Shown here: piece by piece, positions 1 through 6,182 of the stretch
How the letters are laid out: each line of letters starts with the position of its first letter
Position numbering within the stretch: position 1 is the stretch's first letter
Origin: an uncultured Clostridium sp.
GTDB lineage: Bacteria > Bacillota > Clostridia > TANB77 > CAG-465
DNA length: 11,495 bases
Reading direction: 5' to 3'
NCBI GenBank assembly: GCA_900553785.1
Contig: USES01000026.1
Coordinates: 1 to 11,495, forward strand
Notes under the pieces: generated by a model
What the model was told of the DNA's origin: nothing
What the model saw: the letters and a program-made list of their open reading frames with translations, nothing else
Databases searched by the model: none
Made by a program: the position numbers and the translations under genes

Positions 1-52
1 CATGCGGCTGTTAACCGCAGGGTCGTTGGTTCGAGTCCAACACAAGGAGCCA
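1..52 (+). tRNA. tRNA-Asn (GTT), 3' part, cut by the window edge
   Basis: The 3' portion of a tRNA is visible. The anticodon stem is TGCGG/CCGCA (3-7 and 15-19) around a seven-base loop with anticodon GTT at 10-12, which reads Asn codons. The T arm is GTTGG/CCAAC around a TTCGAGT loop (25-41), followed by the acceptor strand, a G discriminator at 49 and an encoded CCA at 50-52. The 5' acceptor strand and D arm lie before the window. Confidence 0.95.
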
Positions 53-58
53 GATTAA

Positions 59-85
59 GGCAAGAGTTTTACTCTTGTCTTTTTT
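59..85 (+). terminator. Intrinsic terminator after tRNA-Asn
   Basis: An eight-pair stem (59-66 with 72-79, one G-T pair) closes a five-base loop and runs straight into six T. It lies seven bases after the tRNA CCA and should end the tRNA transcript. Confidence 0.9.
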
Positions 86-111
86 GCTGTCTAATTTATA
101 GTTGACGTATG

Positions 112-120
112 TGGTATAAT
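112..120 (+). promoter_or_regulatory. Extended -10 promoter for the small cysteine protein
   Basis: TGG followed by TATAAT (115-120) is a full extended -10 element. No good -35 lies at 16-18 bases. A TTGACG at 102-107 is only seven bases away, too close to pair with it. Transcription would start near 127, leaving a leader of about 44 bases. Confidence 0.55.
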
Positions 121-170
121 TATACTGTTATTAAAAAAATCTTTTATATAATTATGAAAGGGGTAAAATT

Positions 171-362
171 GTGTTTGGAAAAACAATAGAATGTAAGAAT
201 TGTCTTTTCGCTAAGCTTATATTTGGCAAGCAAGATATACCTTCAGGATATGTTTGTAGTATTAACCCATTTAATAATGTACCAATGGGGTGGCATGGCG
301 ATTGTCACAAAAGAGACGAAGCAGCAAAAGAAAAAAGTCGTGTTCAAAAAAACAAGAAGTAA
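171..362 (+). CDS. Small four-cysteine protein, function unknown
   Basis: This is a 63-residue protein that I do not recognise. It starts at GTG, chosen because AAAGGGG at 157-163 sits seven bases upstream and no ATG in the frame is better placed. It has four cysteines: a CxxC pair near the N-terminus (C8, C11), then C29 and C45. A histidine flanks C45 on each side (H42, H46). This arrangement could bind one zinc ion, which is an inference. The C-terminal 18 residues are almost all charged or polar (Lys, Arg, Glu, Gln) and may contact nucleic acid. No signal peptide or membrane segment is seen. It stands alone between two intrinsic terminators, with its own extended -10 promoter, so it is a single-gene unit. 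Confidence 0.75.
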   Translation: MFGKTIECKNCLFAKLIFGKQDIPSGYVCSINPFNNVPMGWHGDCHKRDEAAKEKSRVQKNKK

Positions 363-377
363 AAGCGAAAACAATGC

Positions 378-415
378 AAACACATCAGTTTAGACTGGCT
401 GGTGTGTTTTCTCTT
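378..415 (+). terminator. Intrinsic terminator after the cysteine protein
   Basis: An uninterrupted stem of ten to eleven pairs (378-388 with 399-409, one T-G pair) holds a ten-base loop. The T-rich tail TTTTCTCTT overlaps the -35 of the next promoter. Confidence 0.85.
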
Positions 416-442
416 GACTTTTAATTACCGTAACGGTATTAT
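414..442 (+). promoter_or_regulatory. Sigma-A promoter of the aldolase-mutase operon
   Basis: TTGACT (414-419) and TATTAT (437-442) are separated by exactly 17 bases. Transcription should begin near 449, about 22 bases before the aldolase ATG. A perfect palindrome occupies the 3' part of the spacer. Confidence 0.85.
426..438. promoter_or_regulatory. Palindromic operator candidate inside the aldolase promoter
   Basis: TACCGT-A-ACGGTA is a perfect 13-base dyad with a one-base centre. It covers the last 11 spacer bases and the first two bases of the -10. It is relatively GC-rich for its surroundings. A protein bound here would block RNA polymerase, so a repressor site is the simplest reading. 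The cognate regulator is unknown. Confidence 0.55.
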
Positions 443-470
443 ATATGTGTAATTGAAAAGAGGTATAAAT

Positions 471-1358
471 ATGAACAACAAAATGTATGAAATAATGAAA
501 AATGGTTGCGGCTTTATAGCTGCTCTAGACCAAAGTGGAGGAAGTAGCAGTAAAACACTTAAAGCATATGGAATAGATGAAACTGAGTATTCTAGTGAAG
601 AAGAAATGTTTGAACTTATACACGAAATGAGAAAGCGTGTATTTACAAGTCCTTCGTTTAATAGTGAACATATATTGGGTGCAATACTATTCGAAAAGAC
701 AATGATGTCTGAGGTGGAAGGTGAGTATACTGCAGATTATCTTTGGAATAAAAAGGGCATAGTTTCTTTTCTTAAAGTAGATAAAGGTCTTATGGAAGAG
801 AAAAATGGAGTAAAACTTATGAAAGATATGCCAAATTTGGATGATGAGTTAAAAAAGGCAAATGAAAAACACATATTTGGCACGAAAATGAGGTCAGTTA
901 TATATGAGGCAAATGAAAAAGGAATAGAAGAAATAGTTTGTCAACAATTTAGTGTTGCGAAGACTATTTGCGATGCAGGACTTGTTCCAATAATCGAGCC
1001 GGAAGTAGATATACATGCCGAAGATAAAGAAGAGTGTGAAAAAATACTGAAAGAAAAGATAATAGAAAGGCTAGATTCATGGGATGCACATGATAAAATA
1101 ATGTTTAAGTTTACACTACCTTCTAAAGATAATTTTTATCTAGATTTATATGAATTTGACGCAGTAGTAAGAATTGTAGCACTATCTGGTGGATATGATT
1201 TAGATACAGCAGTAGATAAACTTGCTAAAAACAAAAAAATGATTGCAAGCTTTTCAAGAGCTTTGTTACAAAATTTAAATGTGAAACAATCTGAAGAGGA
1301 ATTTAACGAAAAACTTAATGATGTTATAGTAAAAATATATAATGCATCGTTAACTTAA
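471..1358 (+). CDS. fda: Class I fructose-bisphosphate aldolase
   Basis: A 295-residue cytosolic Schiff-base aldolase that interconverts fructose 1,6-bisphosphate with glyceraldehyde 3-phosphate and dihydroxyacetone phosphate. Its length fits the short bacterial class I family seen in staphylococci. Visible landmarks are ALDQSGGSS (18-26, with D20), FLKVDKG (100-106), GTKMRS (137-142), EPE (176-178), MFKFTLP with the probable Schiff-base lysine K213, LSGGY (238-242) and SFSRAL with the phosphate-binding arginine R263. All are intact. An in-frame TTG at 453 is possible, but it lies before AAAGAGG (456-462), which is correctly spaced for the ATG at 471, so the ATG is preferred. Phosphoglycerate mutase follows after 12 bases, so the two are cotranscribed. 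The palindrome in the promoter suggests regulated expression. Confidence 0.95.
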   Translation: MNNKMYEIMKNGCGFIAALDQSGGSSSKTLKAYGIDETEYSSEEEMFELIHEMRKRVFTSPSFNSEHILGAILFEKTMMSEVEGEYTADYLWNKKGIVSFLKVDKGLMEEKNGVKLMKDMPNLDDELKKANEKHIFGTKMRSVIYEANEKGIEEIVCQQFSVAKTICDAGLVPIIEPEVDIHAEDKEECEKILKEKIIERLDSWDAHDKIMFKFTLPSKDNFYLDLYEFDAVVRIVALSGGYDLDTAVDKLAKNKKMIASFSRALLQNLNVKQSEEEFNEKLNDVIVKIYNASLT

Positions 1359-1370
1359 GAGGTAAATATT

Positions 1371-2066
1371 ATGTTAAAATTAGTTTTGGTAAGACATGGA
1401 CAAAGTATGTGGAATTTAGAGAATAAATTCACTGGTTGGACAGATGTACCTTTATCTGAAAAAGGTGTACAAGAAGCGATAGATGCAGGACGCGTCTTAA
1501 AGGAGAAAGGATTTTCTTTTGATATAGCTTTTACATCTGTTTTAAAGAGAGCAGAAGATACATTAGGATATATTCTAAAAGAGCTTGGAGAAGAAAATAT
1601 TGAGATTAAAAGAAGTTGGAAATTAAATGAAAGGCATTATGGAGCATTACAAGGGTTAAATAAGGATGAAACAAGAGATAAATATGGTGCTGACCAAGTT
1701 TTACTTTGGAGAAGAAGTGTTGATGTTAGACCACCAGAGCTTGACGTAAATGATCCAAGATATCCTGGAAATGATCCTAAATACTCAAAGTTAAGTGATG
1801 AAGAATTGCCAAAAACAGAGAATTTGCAAGATACTATAAAAAGGGTGTTGGAATATTGGAATTCAGATATTAGACCAGAACTAGAAAAGAAAAAACAAGC
1901 AATAATAGCGGCACACGGTAATAGCTTAAGAGGACTTATTAAATATTTAGATAATATGACAGATGAAGATGTAATTAAACTTGAGTTAGAGACTGGTAAT
2001 CCAATTTGTTACGAATTAGATGATAACTTAAAGCCTATTAGGCATTATTATTTAAAAGAAAAATAG
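1371..2066 (+). CDS. gpmA: 2,3-bisphosphoglycerate-dependent phosphoglycerate mutase
   Basis: A 231-residue cofactor-dependent mutase of the histidine phosphatase superfamily that interconverts 3- and 2-phosphoglycerate in glycolysis and gluconeogenesis. The N-terminal LVRHGQS motif provides the phosphorylated histidine H9 with R8. FTGWTDVPLSEKG (20-32) is the family signature. R60 and E87 (in LNERHYG) line the active site, and H182 in AAHGNSLRG is the second catalytic histidine. The length is close to that of other bacterial GpmA proteins and nothing is missing. AAGAGG (1358-1363) overlaps the aldolase stop, and the gap is only 12 bases, so the gene is second in a glycolytic operon. No strong terminator is seen directly after it, although the region 2071-2156 can fold. 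Confidence 0.96.
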   Translation: MLKLVLVRHGQSMWNLENKFTGWTDVPLSEKGVQEAIDAGRVLKEKGFSFDIAFTSVLKRAEDTLGYILKELGEENIEIKRSWKLNERHYGALQGLNKDETRDKYGADQVLLWRRSVDVRPPELDVNDPRYPGNDPKYSKLSDEELPKTENLQDTIKRVLEYWNSDIRPELEKKKQAIIAAHGNSLRGLIKYLDNMTDEDVIKLELETGNPICYELDDNLKPIRHYYLKEK

Positions 2067-2070
2067 TATA

Positions 2071-2137
2071 AATACTACATGAAAAAACGAATTTTCATGC
2101 TTGTGTCGTTAGCACGATATTACGCCTTTTTAGTATT
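2071..2137 (+). other. Foldable intergenic RNA after gpmA
   Basis: AATACTA (2071-2077) pairs perfectly with TAGTATT (2131-2137). Inside are an eight-pair hairpin CATGAAAA/TTTTCATG (2078-2085 with 2092-2099) and a short TCGT/ACGA hairpin (2106-2109 with 2114-2117). Together they would make a three-way junction. A T run at 2126-2130 is not preceded by a GC-rich stem, so this is not a standard terminator. The outer stem is nearly all A-T, so chance is possible. Confidence 0.35.
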
Positions 2138-2167
2138 AAAAATTACTCTTTACTAAGCTAAAACATA

Positions 2168-2196
2168 TTGGCAAATTAGATTATTTATGGTATCAT
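2168..2196 (+). promoter_or_regulatory. Promoter of the sugar transferase
   Basis: TTGGCA (2168-2173), a 17-base spacer ending in TGG, then TATCAT (2191-2196), which is an extended -10. Transcription should start near 2203, about 22 bases before the ATG. Confidence 0.7.
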
Positions 2197-2224
2197 AATA
2201 TATAATGAAATGGGAGGACTAGCT

Positions 2225-2785
2225 ATGTATAGGAAATTTTTTAAACCACTACTAGATTTTGTACTTTCTCTTATTTTGATATTGCTACTTTGGCCATTGA
2301 TGCTCATAGTCGCTGTAATTACGTACATAGACTTAGGGGCTCCTATTTACAATATAATTAGAAAAAGAGAAGGAAAAAACAAGAAACCGTTTATAATGTA
2401 CAAGTTTAGAACTAAAAAGCTTGGAACAGAATATGATCCACAATATACAAAGGCAAGTGGAATAATAGATAAACTGAGGCTTAATGAATTGCCACAATTG
2501 TTTAATGTTTTAAAAGGTGAAATGTCACTTGTTGGTCCTAGGCCATTTATTCCAGGTGAAGAATTACCTGAAGGGAATGTGAGCCAAAAGAGGTATATGT
2601 TAAGGCCCGGAATTACAGGACTTGCACAGGTTAGTGGTGGAAGAGAAATAACTCATGAAGAAAAACTAAAATATGATGAAATATATTATGATAACATGAG
2701 TTTTTGGTTGGATTTCAAGATAATATGTAAAACATTACTAGAGCTTTTAGAGCTAAATGTAGATAATAAAAAGAATGAGTTATAA
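2225..2785 (+). CDS. Bacterial sugar transferase (undecaprenyl-phosphate sugar phosphotransferase family)
   Basis: A 186-residue monotopic membrane enzyme of the PglC/WcaJ fold, a family that transfers a sugar phosphate from a nucleotide sugar to undecaprenyl phosphate and so primes glycan assembly. One hydrophobic segment with a central proline (about 12-35) matches the re-entrant helix. Conserved blocks are MYKFRT (58-63), ELPQLFNVLKGEMSLVGPRP (88-107) and RPGITGLAQVSGGRE (127-141). The family's catalytic Asp-Glu pair in SLDELPQL reads RLNELPQL here, so the nucleophile position is Asn87. The VGRFLR-type arginines just before it are also absent. It is therefore either a divergent active enzyme or a non-catalytic paralog. 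Substrate is unknown. The ATG at 2225 is chosen because GGGAGG (2212-2217) lies seven bases before it; the ATG at 2210 precedes that site. No other glycan genes adjoin it. Confidence 0.85.
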   Translation: MYRKFFKPLLDFVLSLILILLLWPLMLIVAVITYIDLGAPIYNIIRKREGKNKKPFIMYKFRTKKLGTEYDPQYTKASGIIDKLRLNELPQLFNVLKGEMSLVGPRPFIPGEELPEGNVSQKRYMLRPGITGLAQVSGGREITHEEKLKYDEIYYDNMSFWLDFKIICKTLLELLELNVDNKKNEL

Positions 2786-2788
2786 AAA

Positions 2789-2823
2789 AAGGGTTGCATA
2801 GAGATTTACTCTTTGCAACCTTT
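2789..2823. terminator. Bidirectional terminator between convergent genes
   Basis: A long stem (about 2789-2803 with 2809-2823, one T-T mismatch and one G-T pair) closes an ATTTA loop. On the minus strand it is followed by a run of T from the complement of AAAAAAA, which favours termination of the PHP gene. On the plus strand the tail is TTTCTTGTT. The last five codons and stop of the PHP gene lie in the right arm. Confidence 0.85.
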
Positions 2824-3711
2824 CTTGTTGTGGTTTTCGCAGAAAATAGCGTTTTGTCTTCTTTTCAAGTCTTGAATTATTGAATAGTCTGATATGCACA
2901 AATTATTATTTATACCAGTTCCAATATTGACTAGGCGTCCTTGCATACCATGAAAATCGCTACCACATGTAGGGAGAAGGTCAAAATAACGACATAACAT
3001 CAAAAATTCTTCTCTTTGTGCGATTGTATTACATGGATTATATACTTCAAGACCTTCAAGACCACATTCTTTTAATTTGTATAAAAGATTAAATGTGTCG
3101 TCAAAGTTTAGCTTCATACTTTTGGGGTGAGCGATGATAGGAACTCCGTTAATTTTTCTGATTCGTTTTATTAGGTCAACAATATCTATCTTTTCACGTT
3201 CTACGTAACATACTTTTCCAAGCTCAAGAAATTGACCATATGCAGCAACGGGGCTTTTGGCGTATCCTTTTTTGTATAAAGCTACTGCTATATCAAATCG
3301 TCCTATGCTTGATTTGTTTCTTGCGTATTTTACAACATCCCTATAAGACAACGGAATACTTTTCTGAAGTTTTTTTAGAGTTTTTTTAACGCAAGTTTCA
3401 CGAGATTTCTCATATTCATCTAATATGTTACAAATCATATACGATGGATAGTATGCTATTACGTGGCAGACATGTTTCTTGGATATTCCAAAGCTAGATA
3501 AACTAGCTCCAATCTCTACTGCAGGTATAACTTCTATGTCATCTGCAGCGAGTATTTTTGCTAGGTTGTATGAGCCCATATTGTAGTGTTCTGAAAATGC
3601 AATAGTACGCATATTATTAGTTCTTGCTAATTCCATAATACTTTCTACTGACATTTTACCGTCAGAAACATTACTATGAATGTGTAGGTCTATGTAACCG
3701 TCATTTTTCAA
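2806..3711 (-). CDS. PHP-domain metal-dependent phosphoesterase (TrpH/YciV-like)
   Basis: A 301-residue protein of the polymerase and histidinol phosphatase (PHP) family. The metal-binding pattern is complete: DLHIHSNVSDG (8-18; H10, H12, D17), SEH (40-42), PAVE (63-66), CHVIAYYP (82-89, H83), IIAHP (192-196, H195) and GSDFHG (250-255; D252, H254). Characterised relatives with this layout hydrolyse nucleoside 3',5'-bisphosphates or trim RNA ends, but the substrate here cannot be fixed from sequence. The frame is open up to 3789, which would add a hydrophobic N-terminus. I reject that start because the promoter at 3761-3789 places transcription downstream of it. A TTG at 3711 has AAAGGAG eight bases upstream and gives an N-terminus eight residues before the first histidine motif. 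It is a single-gene unit, convergent with the sugar transferase and divergent from spoVG. Confidence 0.88.
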   Translation of the reverse strand: MKNDGYIDLHIHSNVSDGKMSVESIMELARTNNMRTIAFSEHYNMGSYNLAKILAADDIEVIPAVEIGASLSSFGISKKHVCHVIAYYPSYMICNILDEYEKSRETCVKKTLKKLQKSIPLSYRDVVKYARNKSSIGRFDIAVALYKKGYAKSPVAAYGQFLELGKVCYVEREKIDIVDLIKRIRKINGVPIIAHPKSMKLNFDDTFNLLYKLKECGLEGLEVYNPCNTIAQREEFLMLCRYFDLLPTCGSDFHGMQGRLVNIGTGINNNLCISDYSIIQDLKRRQNAIFCENHNKKGCKE

Positions 3712-3719
3712 GATAAGCT

Positions 3720-3726
3720 CTCCTTT
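3720..3726 (-). promoter_or_regulatory. Ribosome binding site fixing a TTG start
   Basis: On the minus strand this reads AAAGGAG, eight bases before the TTG at 3711. No other start codon in the frame has a comparable site, so it decides the start of the PHP gene. Confidence 0.75.
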
Positions 3727-3760
3727 CATAATTAGAATGGATAAAATTATATTTAGAAGA

Positions 3761-3789
3761 AGTATAGCATATATAGTGTTAAATGTCAC
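3761..3789 (-). promoter_or_regulatory. Promoter of the PHP gene
   Basis: On the minus strand, GTGACA (3789-3784), a 17-base spacer ending in TGC, then TATACT (3766-3761), an extended -10. Transcription would start near 3754, inside the longest open frame, which supports the shorter protein. Confidence 0.75.
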
Positions 3790-3895
3790 TGTAATTTTTA
3801 TTATTTATAATTTAATTTAGAAAGTTTTTAGTAAGCTACTTATGTCTAATGAATTTGACTGATACCAGTTTTAATATTTTTTAAGCTCAAGCGTA

Positions 3896-3923
3896 TTGAC
3901 TTATATGAAAAATGTTGTATAAT
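3896..3923 (+). promoter_or_regulatory. Promoter of spoVG
   Basis: TTGACT (3896-3901), a 16-base spacer, then TATAAT (3918-3923). This is a sigma-A pattern; I see no obvious sigma-H type -10 for the gene. The leader is about 27 bases. Confidence 0.8.
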
Positions 3924-3956
3924 AATCCTAACAGTTAAGGAAGGCGGTGTCAAAAG

Positions 3957-4235
3957 ATGCAAATTACTGATGTTAGAGTTAGAAAAATCTCTTCTCAAAA
4001 CAGAATGAAAGCTATTGCTTCTGTTACATTTGATGATGTATTCGTAGTACATGATATCAAAGTTATTGAAAGCGATAAAGGTCTTTTCATTGCTATGCCT
4101 AGTAGAAAAATCCCTAACGGAGAATTCAAAGACATAGCTCATCCAATTAACACGGAGACTAGAGAAGAAATTCAAGCTGCTATTATAGCAAAATACAACG
4201 AGACAGCTGACGAAGAAGTTGATCATGCTGAATAG
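3957..4235 (+). CDS. spoVG: Septation/sporulation regulator SpoVG
   Basis: A 92-residue SpoVG. The N-terminal MQITDVRVRKI and the central VVHDIKVIE, GLFIAMPSRK and FKDIAHPI blocks are characteristic of the family, and the length is normal. SpoVG proteins bind nucleic acids and affect many processes, including asymmetric septation in sporulating bacilli and gene expression in several non-sporulating Firmicutes. The gene alone does not prove that this organism sporulates. The start is the ATG at 3957 with AAGGAAGGCGG (3937-3947) upstream. The acidic C-terminal tail (DEEVDHAE) is variable in the family. It has its own promoter and terminator, and uvrC follows 74 bases after its stop. Confidence 0.97.
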   Translation: MQITDVRVRKISSQNRMKAIASVTFDDVFVVHDIKVIESDKGLFIAMPSRKIPNGEFKDIAHPINTETREEIQAAIIAKYNETADEEVDHAE

Positions 4236-4245
4236 TTGATTTTAA

Positions 4246-4280
4246 CAGAAGGTACGCATTTTTGACGTGCCTTTGTTTTT
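4246..4280 (+). terminator. Intrinsic terminator after spoVG
   Basis: An eight-pair stem (4249-4256 with 4266-4273, one T-G pair), extended by two pairs past a bulged G, has a nine-base loop and is followed by TTTGTTTTT. The loop and first stem bases contain TTGACG, which may double as a -35 for uvrC. Confidence 0.85.
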
Positions 4281-4289
4281 ATATATACC
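4262..4289 (+). promoter_or_regulatory. Possible uvrC promoter nested in the spoVG terminator
   Basis: TTGACG (4262-4267) and TATACC (4284-4289) are 16 bases apart. Transcription would begin near 4296, at the ribosome binding site, giving a very short leader. Readthrough from spoVG is the alternative. Confidence 0.35.
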
Positions 4290-4309
4290 AATTTTAAAGA
4301 GGTGAAAAA

Positions 4310-5950
4310 ATGGAAGACGAACGTATTCAAAAAATTAAAAATATAATATCTAAAATACCATATAATCCGGGTATATATTTAATGAAGGATATAGATGGAA
4401 ATATTATATATGTTGGTAAAGCTAAATCTTTAAAAAAGAGAGTAAGGCAATATTTTAATAAAACAAACAAAACTTTAAGAATACAGAAGATGACTGAGAA
4501 AGTCCATAATATAGAATACGTTGTAACAGCTAATGAGTTAGAAGCATTAGTGTTGGAATGTAATTATATAAAGTCACATAGTCCTAAATATAACGTAATG
4601 CTTAAGGATGATAAAAGTTATCCATATATTAAGATTACAGTGAATGATAAATTCCCTGGTATATATATAACGAGGCAACAAAAAAATGATGGTGCAAAAT
4701 ATTTTGGCCCATACACAGATGTGGGAGGCGTAAGAGATATACTAAATACAGTTAAGGAGATATTCCCTATAAAAAGATGTAAATATAACCTTAACAAAAT
4801 TGCCAGTAAAAAGGTAGGTCCTTGTTTGTATTACCACATTGGGAGATGTTTAGGCCCATGTATAAATGAAGTCACTCAAGAAAGCTATAGACACATGATA
4901 GATGAGGTAATACTTTTCCTAGAAGGAAAAGTAAATCAAGTAAATGAATATATAGACGAACAAATAGAAAGTTGTATACAAAAGTTGGAATTTGAAAAAG
5001 CAGCAAATCTTAAGCAAAGAAAAGACAAGATTGCAAGTGTATTTGCAAAACAAAATGTGTCTGGTTTCAATGAAATAAATACAGATATATGGGGATATGT
5101 TGTATTAGAGGGAACTGCATATATACAGGTATTTAAGCTAAGAAATGGTAAAGTTTCTTTTCATGATAGCCTTGAAGTACAGGATATAACAGAGCAAGAG
5201 TTTAAGGATAATATATTTAGTATTATACCAACATATTATTCAAAAAGTATGGACATTCCTGCTAAAATATACATTAAAGATGGAACTGATGACCAGCATA
5301 CAATATTAGAAGAGTTTTTGGGTGACATTAAAGGTAAAAAAGTAGAAGTTATATCTCCAAAAAAAGGAGATAAATTAAAACTTATACACATGATAGAAAA
5401 TAACATAAACGTAAACCACGAAGATAAGAAGAAAAATGTCTTAGAGGATTTAAAAGAATTGTTAGATGTGGATTTTGATATATATACAATAGAAGTATAT
5501 GATATATCTAACCTTAGAAATGAATATATTGTGGGAGCATATATAACGTATGAAGATAAAAAGCTAAATAAATCTAAGTATAGGAAGTTTAAAATTAAAA
5601 GCACTGAGACTCAAAATGATGTGTTAAGTATGAAAGAAGTAATTGAAAGGCGCCTTAATCACTTAGATGATTGGGGAGAGCCAGATTTAATTTGTATTGA
5701 TGGAGGACTTCCACAGGTAAATGCAGTTAAAGAGGTTTTAAGAGAAAAAAATGTAGACATAGCGGTGATTGGACTTGTTAAAGATGATAGACATAGAACA
5801 AGAGGAATAATAGACTTAGAAGGTAGAGATATAGATTTAAGACAAGATAAGAAACACAGTAGAGTATTTAACTTTCTAACTTATCTTCAAGATGAAGTTC
5901 ATAGGTTTGTAATAACTTATCACAGAAGCTTAAGAGATAGACTAAAATAG
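4310..5950 (+). CDS. uvrC: UvrABC excinuclease subunit C, lacking the C-terminal HhH domain
   Basis: A 546-residue UvrC, which makes both incisions in nucleotide excision repair with UvrB. The N-terminal GIY-YIG nuclease runs from about 16 to 95: GIY at 21-23, YVGKAKSLKKR at 34-44, the probable catalytic glutamate E83 in VLECNYIK, and N95. Four cysteines (157, 172, 180, 184) match the known iron-sulfur site. A UVR motif that contacts UvrB lies at about 208-240. The RNase H-like endonuclease contains YDIS (D398), CIDGG (D464) and DEVHRF (H531). The protein ends 15 residues after H531. Typical UvrC proteins continue about 50-60 residues with two helix-hairpin-helix motifs, absent here. A terminator starts almost at the stop, and no frame beyond it encodes that domain. 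AAAGAGGTG (4296-4304) supports the start. Confidence 0.96.
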   Translation: MEDERIQKIKNIISKIPYNPGIYLMKDIDGNIIYVGKAKSLKKRVRQYFNKTNKTLRIQKMTEKVHNIEYVVTANELEALVLECNYIKSHSPKYNVMLKDDKSYPYIKITVNDKFPGIYITRQQKNDGAKYFGPYTDVGGVRDILNTVKEIFPIKRCKYNLNKIASKKVGPCLYYHIGRCLGPCINEVTQESYRHMIDEVILFLEGKVNQVNEYIDEQIESCIQKLEFEKAANLKQRKDKIASVFAKQNVSGFNEINTDIWGYVVLEGTAYIQVFKLRNGKVSFHDSLEVQDITEQEFKDNIFSIIPTYYSKSMDIPAKIYIKDGTDDQHTILEEFLGDIKGKKVEVISPKKGDKLKLIHMIENNINVNHEDKKKNVLEDLKELLDVDFDIYTIEVYDISNLRNEYIVGAYITYEDKKLNKSKYRKFKIKSTETQNDVLSMKEVIERRLNHLDDWGEPDLICIDGGLPQVNAVKEVLREKNVDIAVIGLVKDDRHRTRGIIDLEGRDIDLRQDKKHSRVFNFLTYLQDEVHRFVITYHRSLRDRLK

Positions 5951-5952
5951 CA

Positions 5953-5980
5953 AGAAGGCGGAAAAATAATTCCGCCTTCT
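5953..5980. terminator. Bidirectional terminator between uvrC and the small membrane protein gene
   Basis: A perfect eleven-pair stem (5953-5963 with 5970-5980) with a six-base AT loop begins two bases after the uvrC stop. The T tracts on both sides are weak (TATGGTTTT on plus, TTGCTATTTT on minus), but the hairpin lies between two convergent genes. Confidence 0.75.
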
Positions 5981-5986
5981 ATGGTT

Positions 5987-6133
5987 TTAAAGAGCTGCCA
6001 TAATCAACAATGCGACAAAAATTAGAAACACAAAGCCTATAGCTGCTTTAAGTAACCACCATGTGACCCGAATAAACAGGTCAAAAAAGAATCCTAACAT
6101 GGTGATGAGAAATATGCATGCTAGTAATTTCAT
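5987..6133 (-). CDS. Small hydrophobic membrane protein, 48 residues
   Basis: A 48-residue protein read on the minus strand from ATG 6133 to TAA 5987. The evidence that it is real is strong for its size: AGGAGG seven bases before the ATG, an extended -10 promoter upstream and a hairpin after the stop. It begins MKLLACIFLI. Residues 1-20 form one hydrophobic segment, a short turn with R22 and two tryptophans (WW, 25-26) follows, and a second hydrophobic segment covers about 31-48. This suggests a two-helix membrane protein with a positively charged hinge. C6 could be a lipobox cysteine only in a very short signal, which I consider unlikely. I recognise no family. It is divergent from the acetate kinase unit and shares its regulatory interval. 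Confidence 0.75.
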   Translation of the reverse strand: MKLLACIFLITMLGFFFDLFIRVTWWLLKAAIGFVFLIFVALLIMAAL

Positions 6134-6182
6134 TAGCTTTCCTCCTTGCAAAGTTTACAAGACAAATATTTAATATATAAAT

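Noticed and set aside
102..120. TTGACG plus TATAAT as a full promoter
   Set aside because: The spacer is only seven bases; with the following TATACT it is 13. The extended -10 alone is a better reading.
453..470. TTG at 453 as the aldolase start
   Set aside because: It would place the ribosome binding site AAAGAGG inside the coding region and has no site of its own.
3712..3789. Longer PHP protein with an N-terminal membrane helix from ATG 3789
   Set aside because: The mapped-looking promoter lies over these codons and the transcript would begin downstream. The TTG at 3711 has a strong ribosome binding site.
3846..4226. Minus-strand frame over spoVG
   Set aside because: It is a shadow of spoVG, with no ribosome binding site, and the product looks random.
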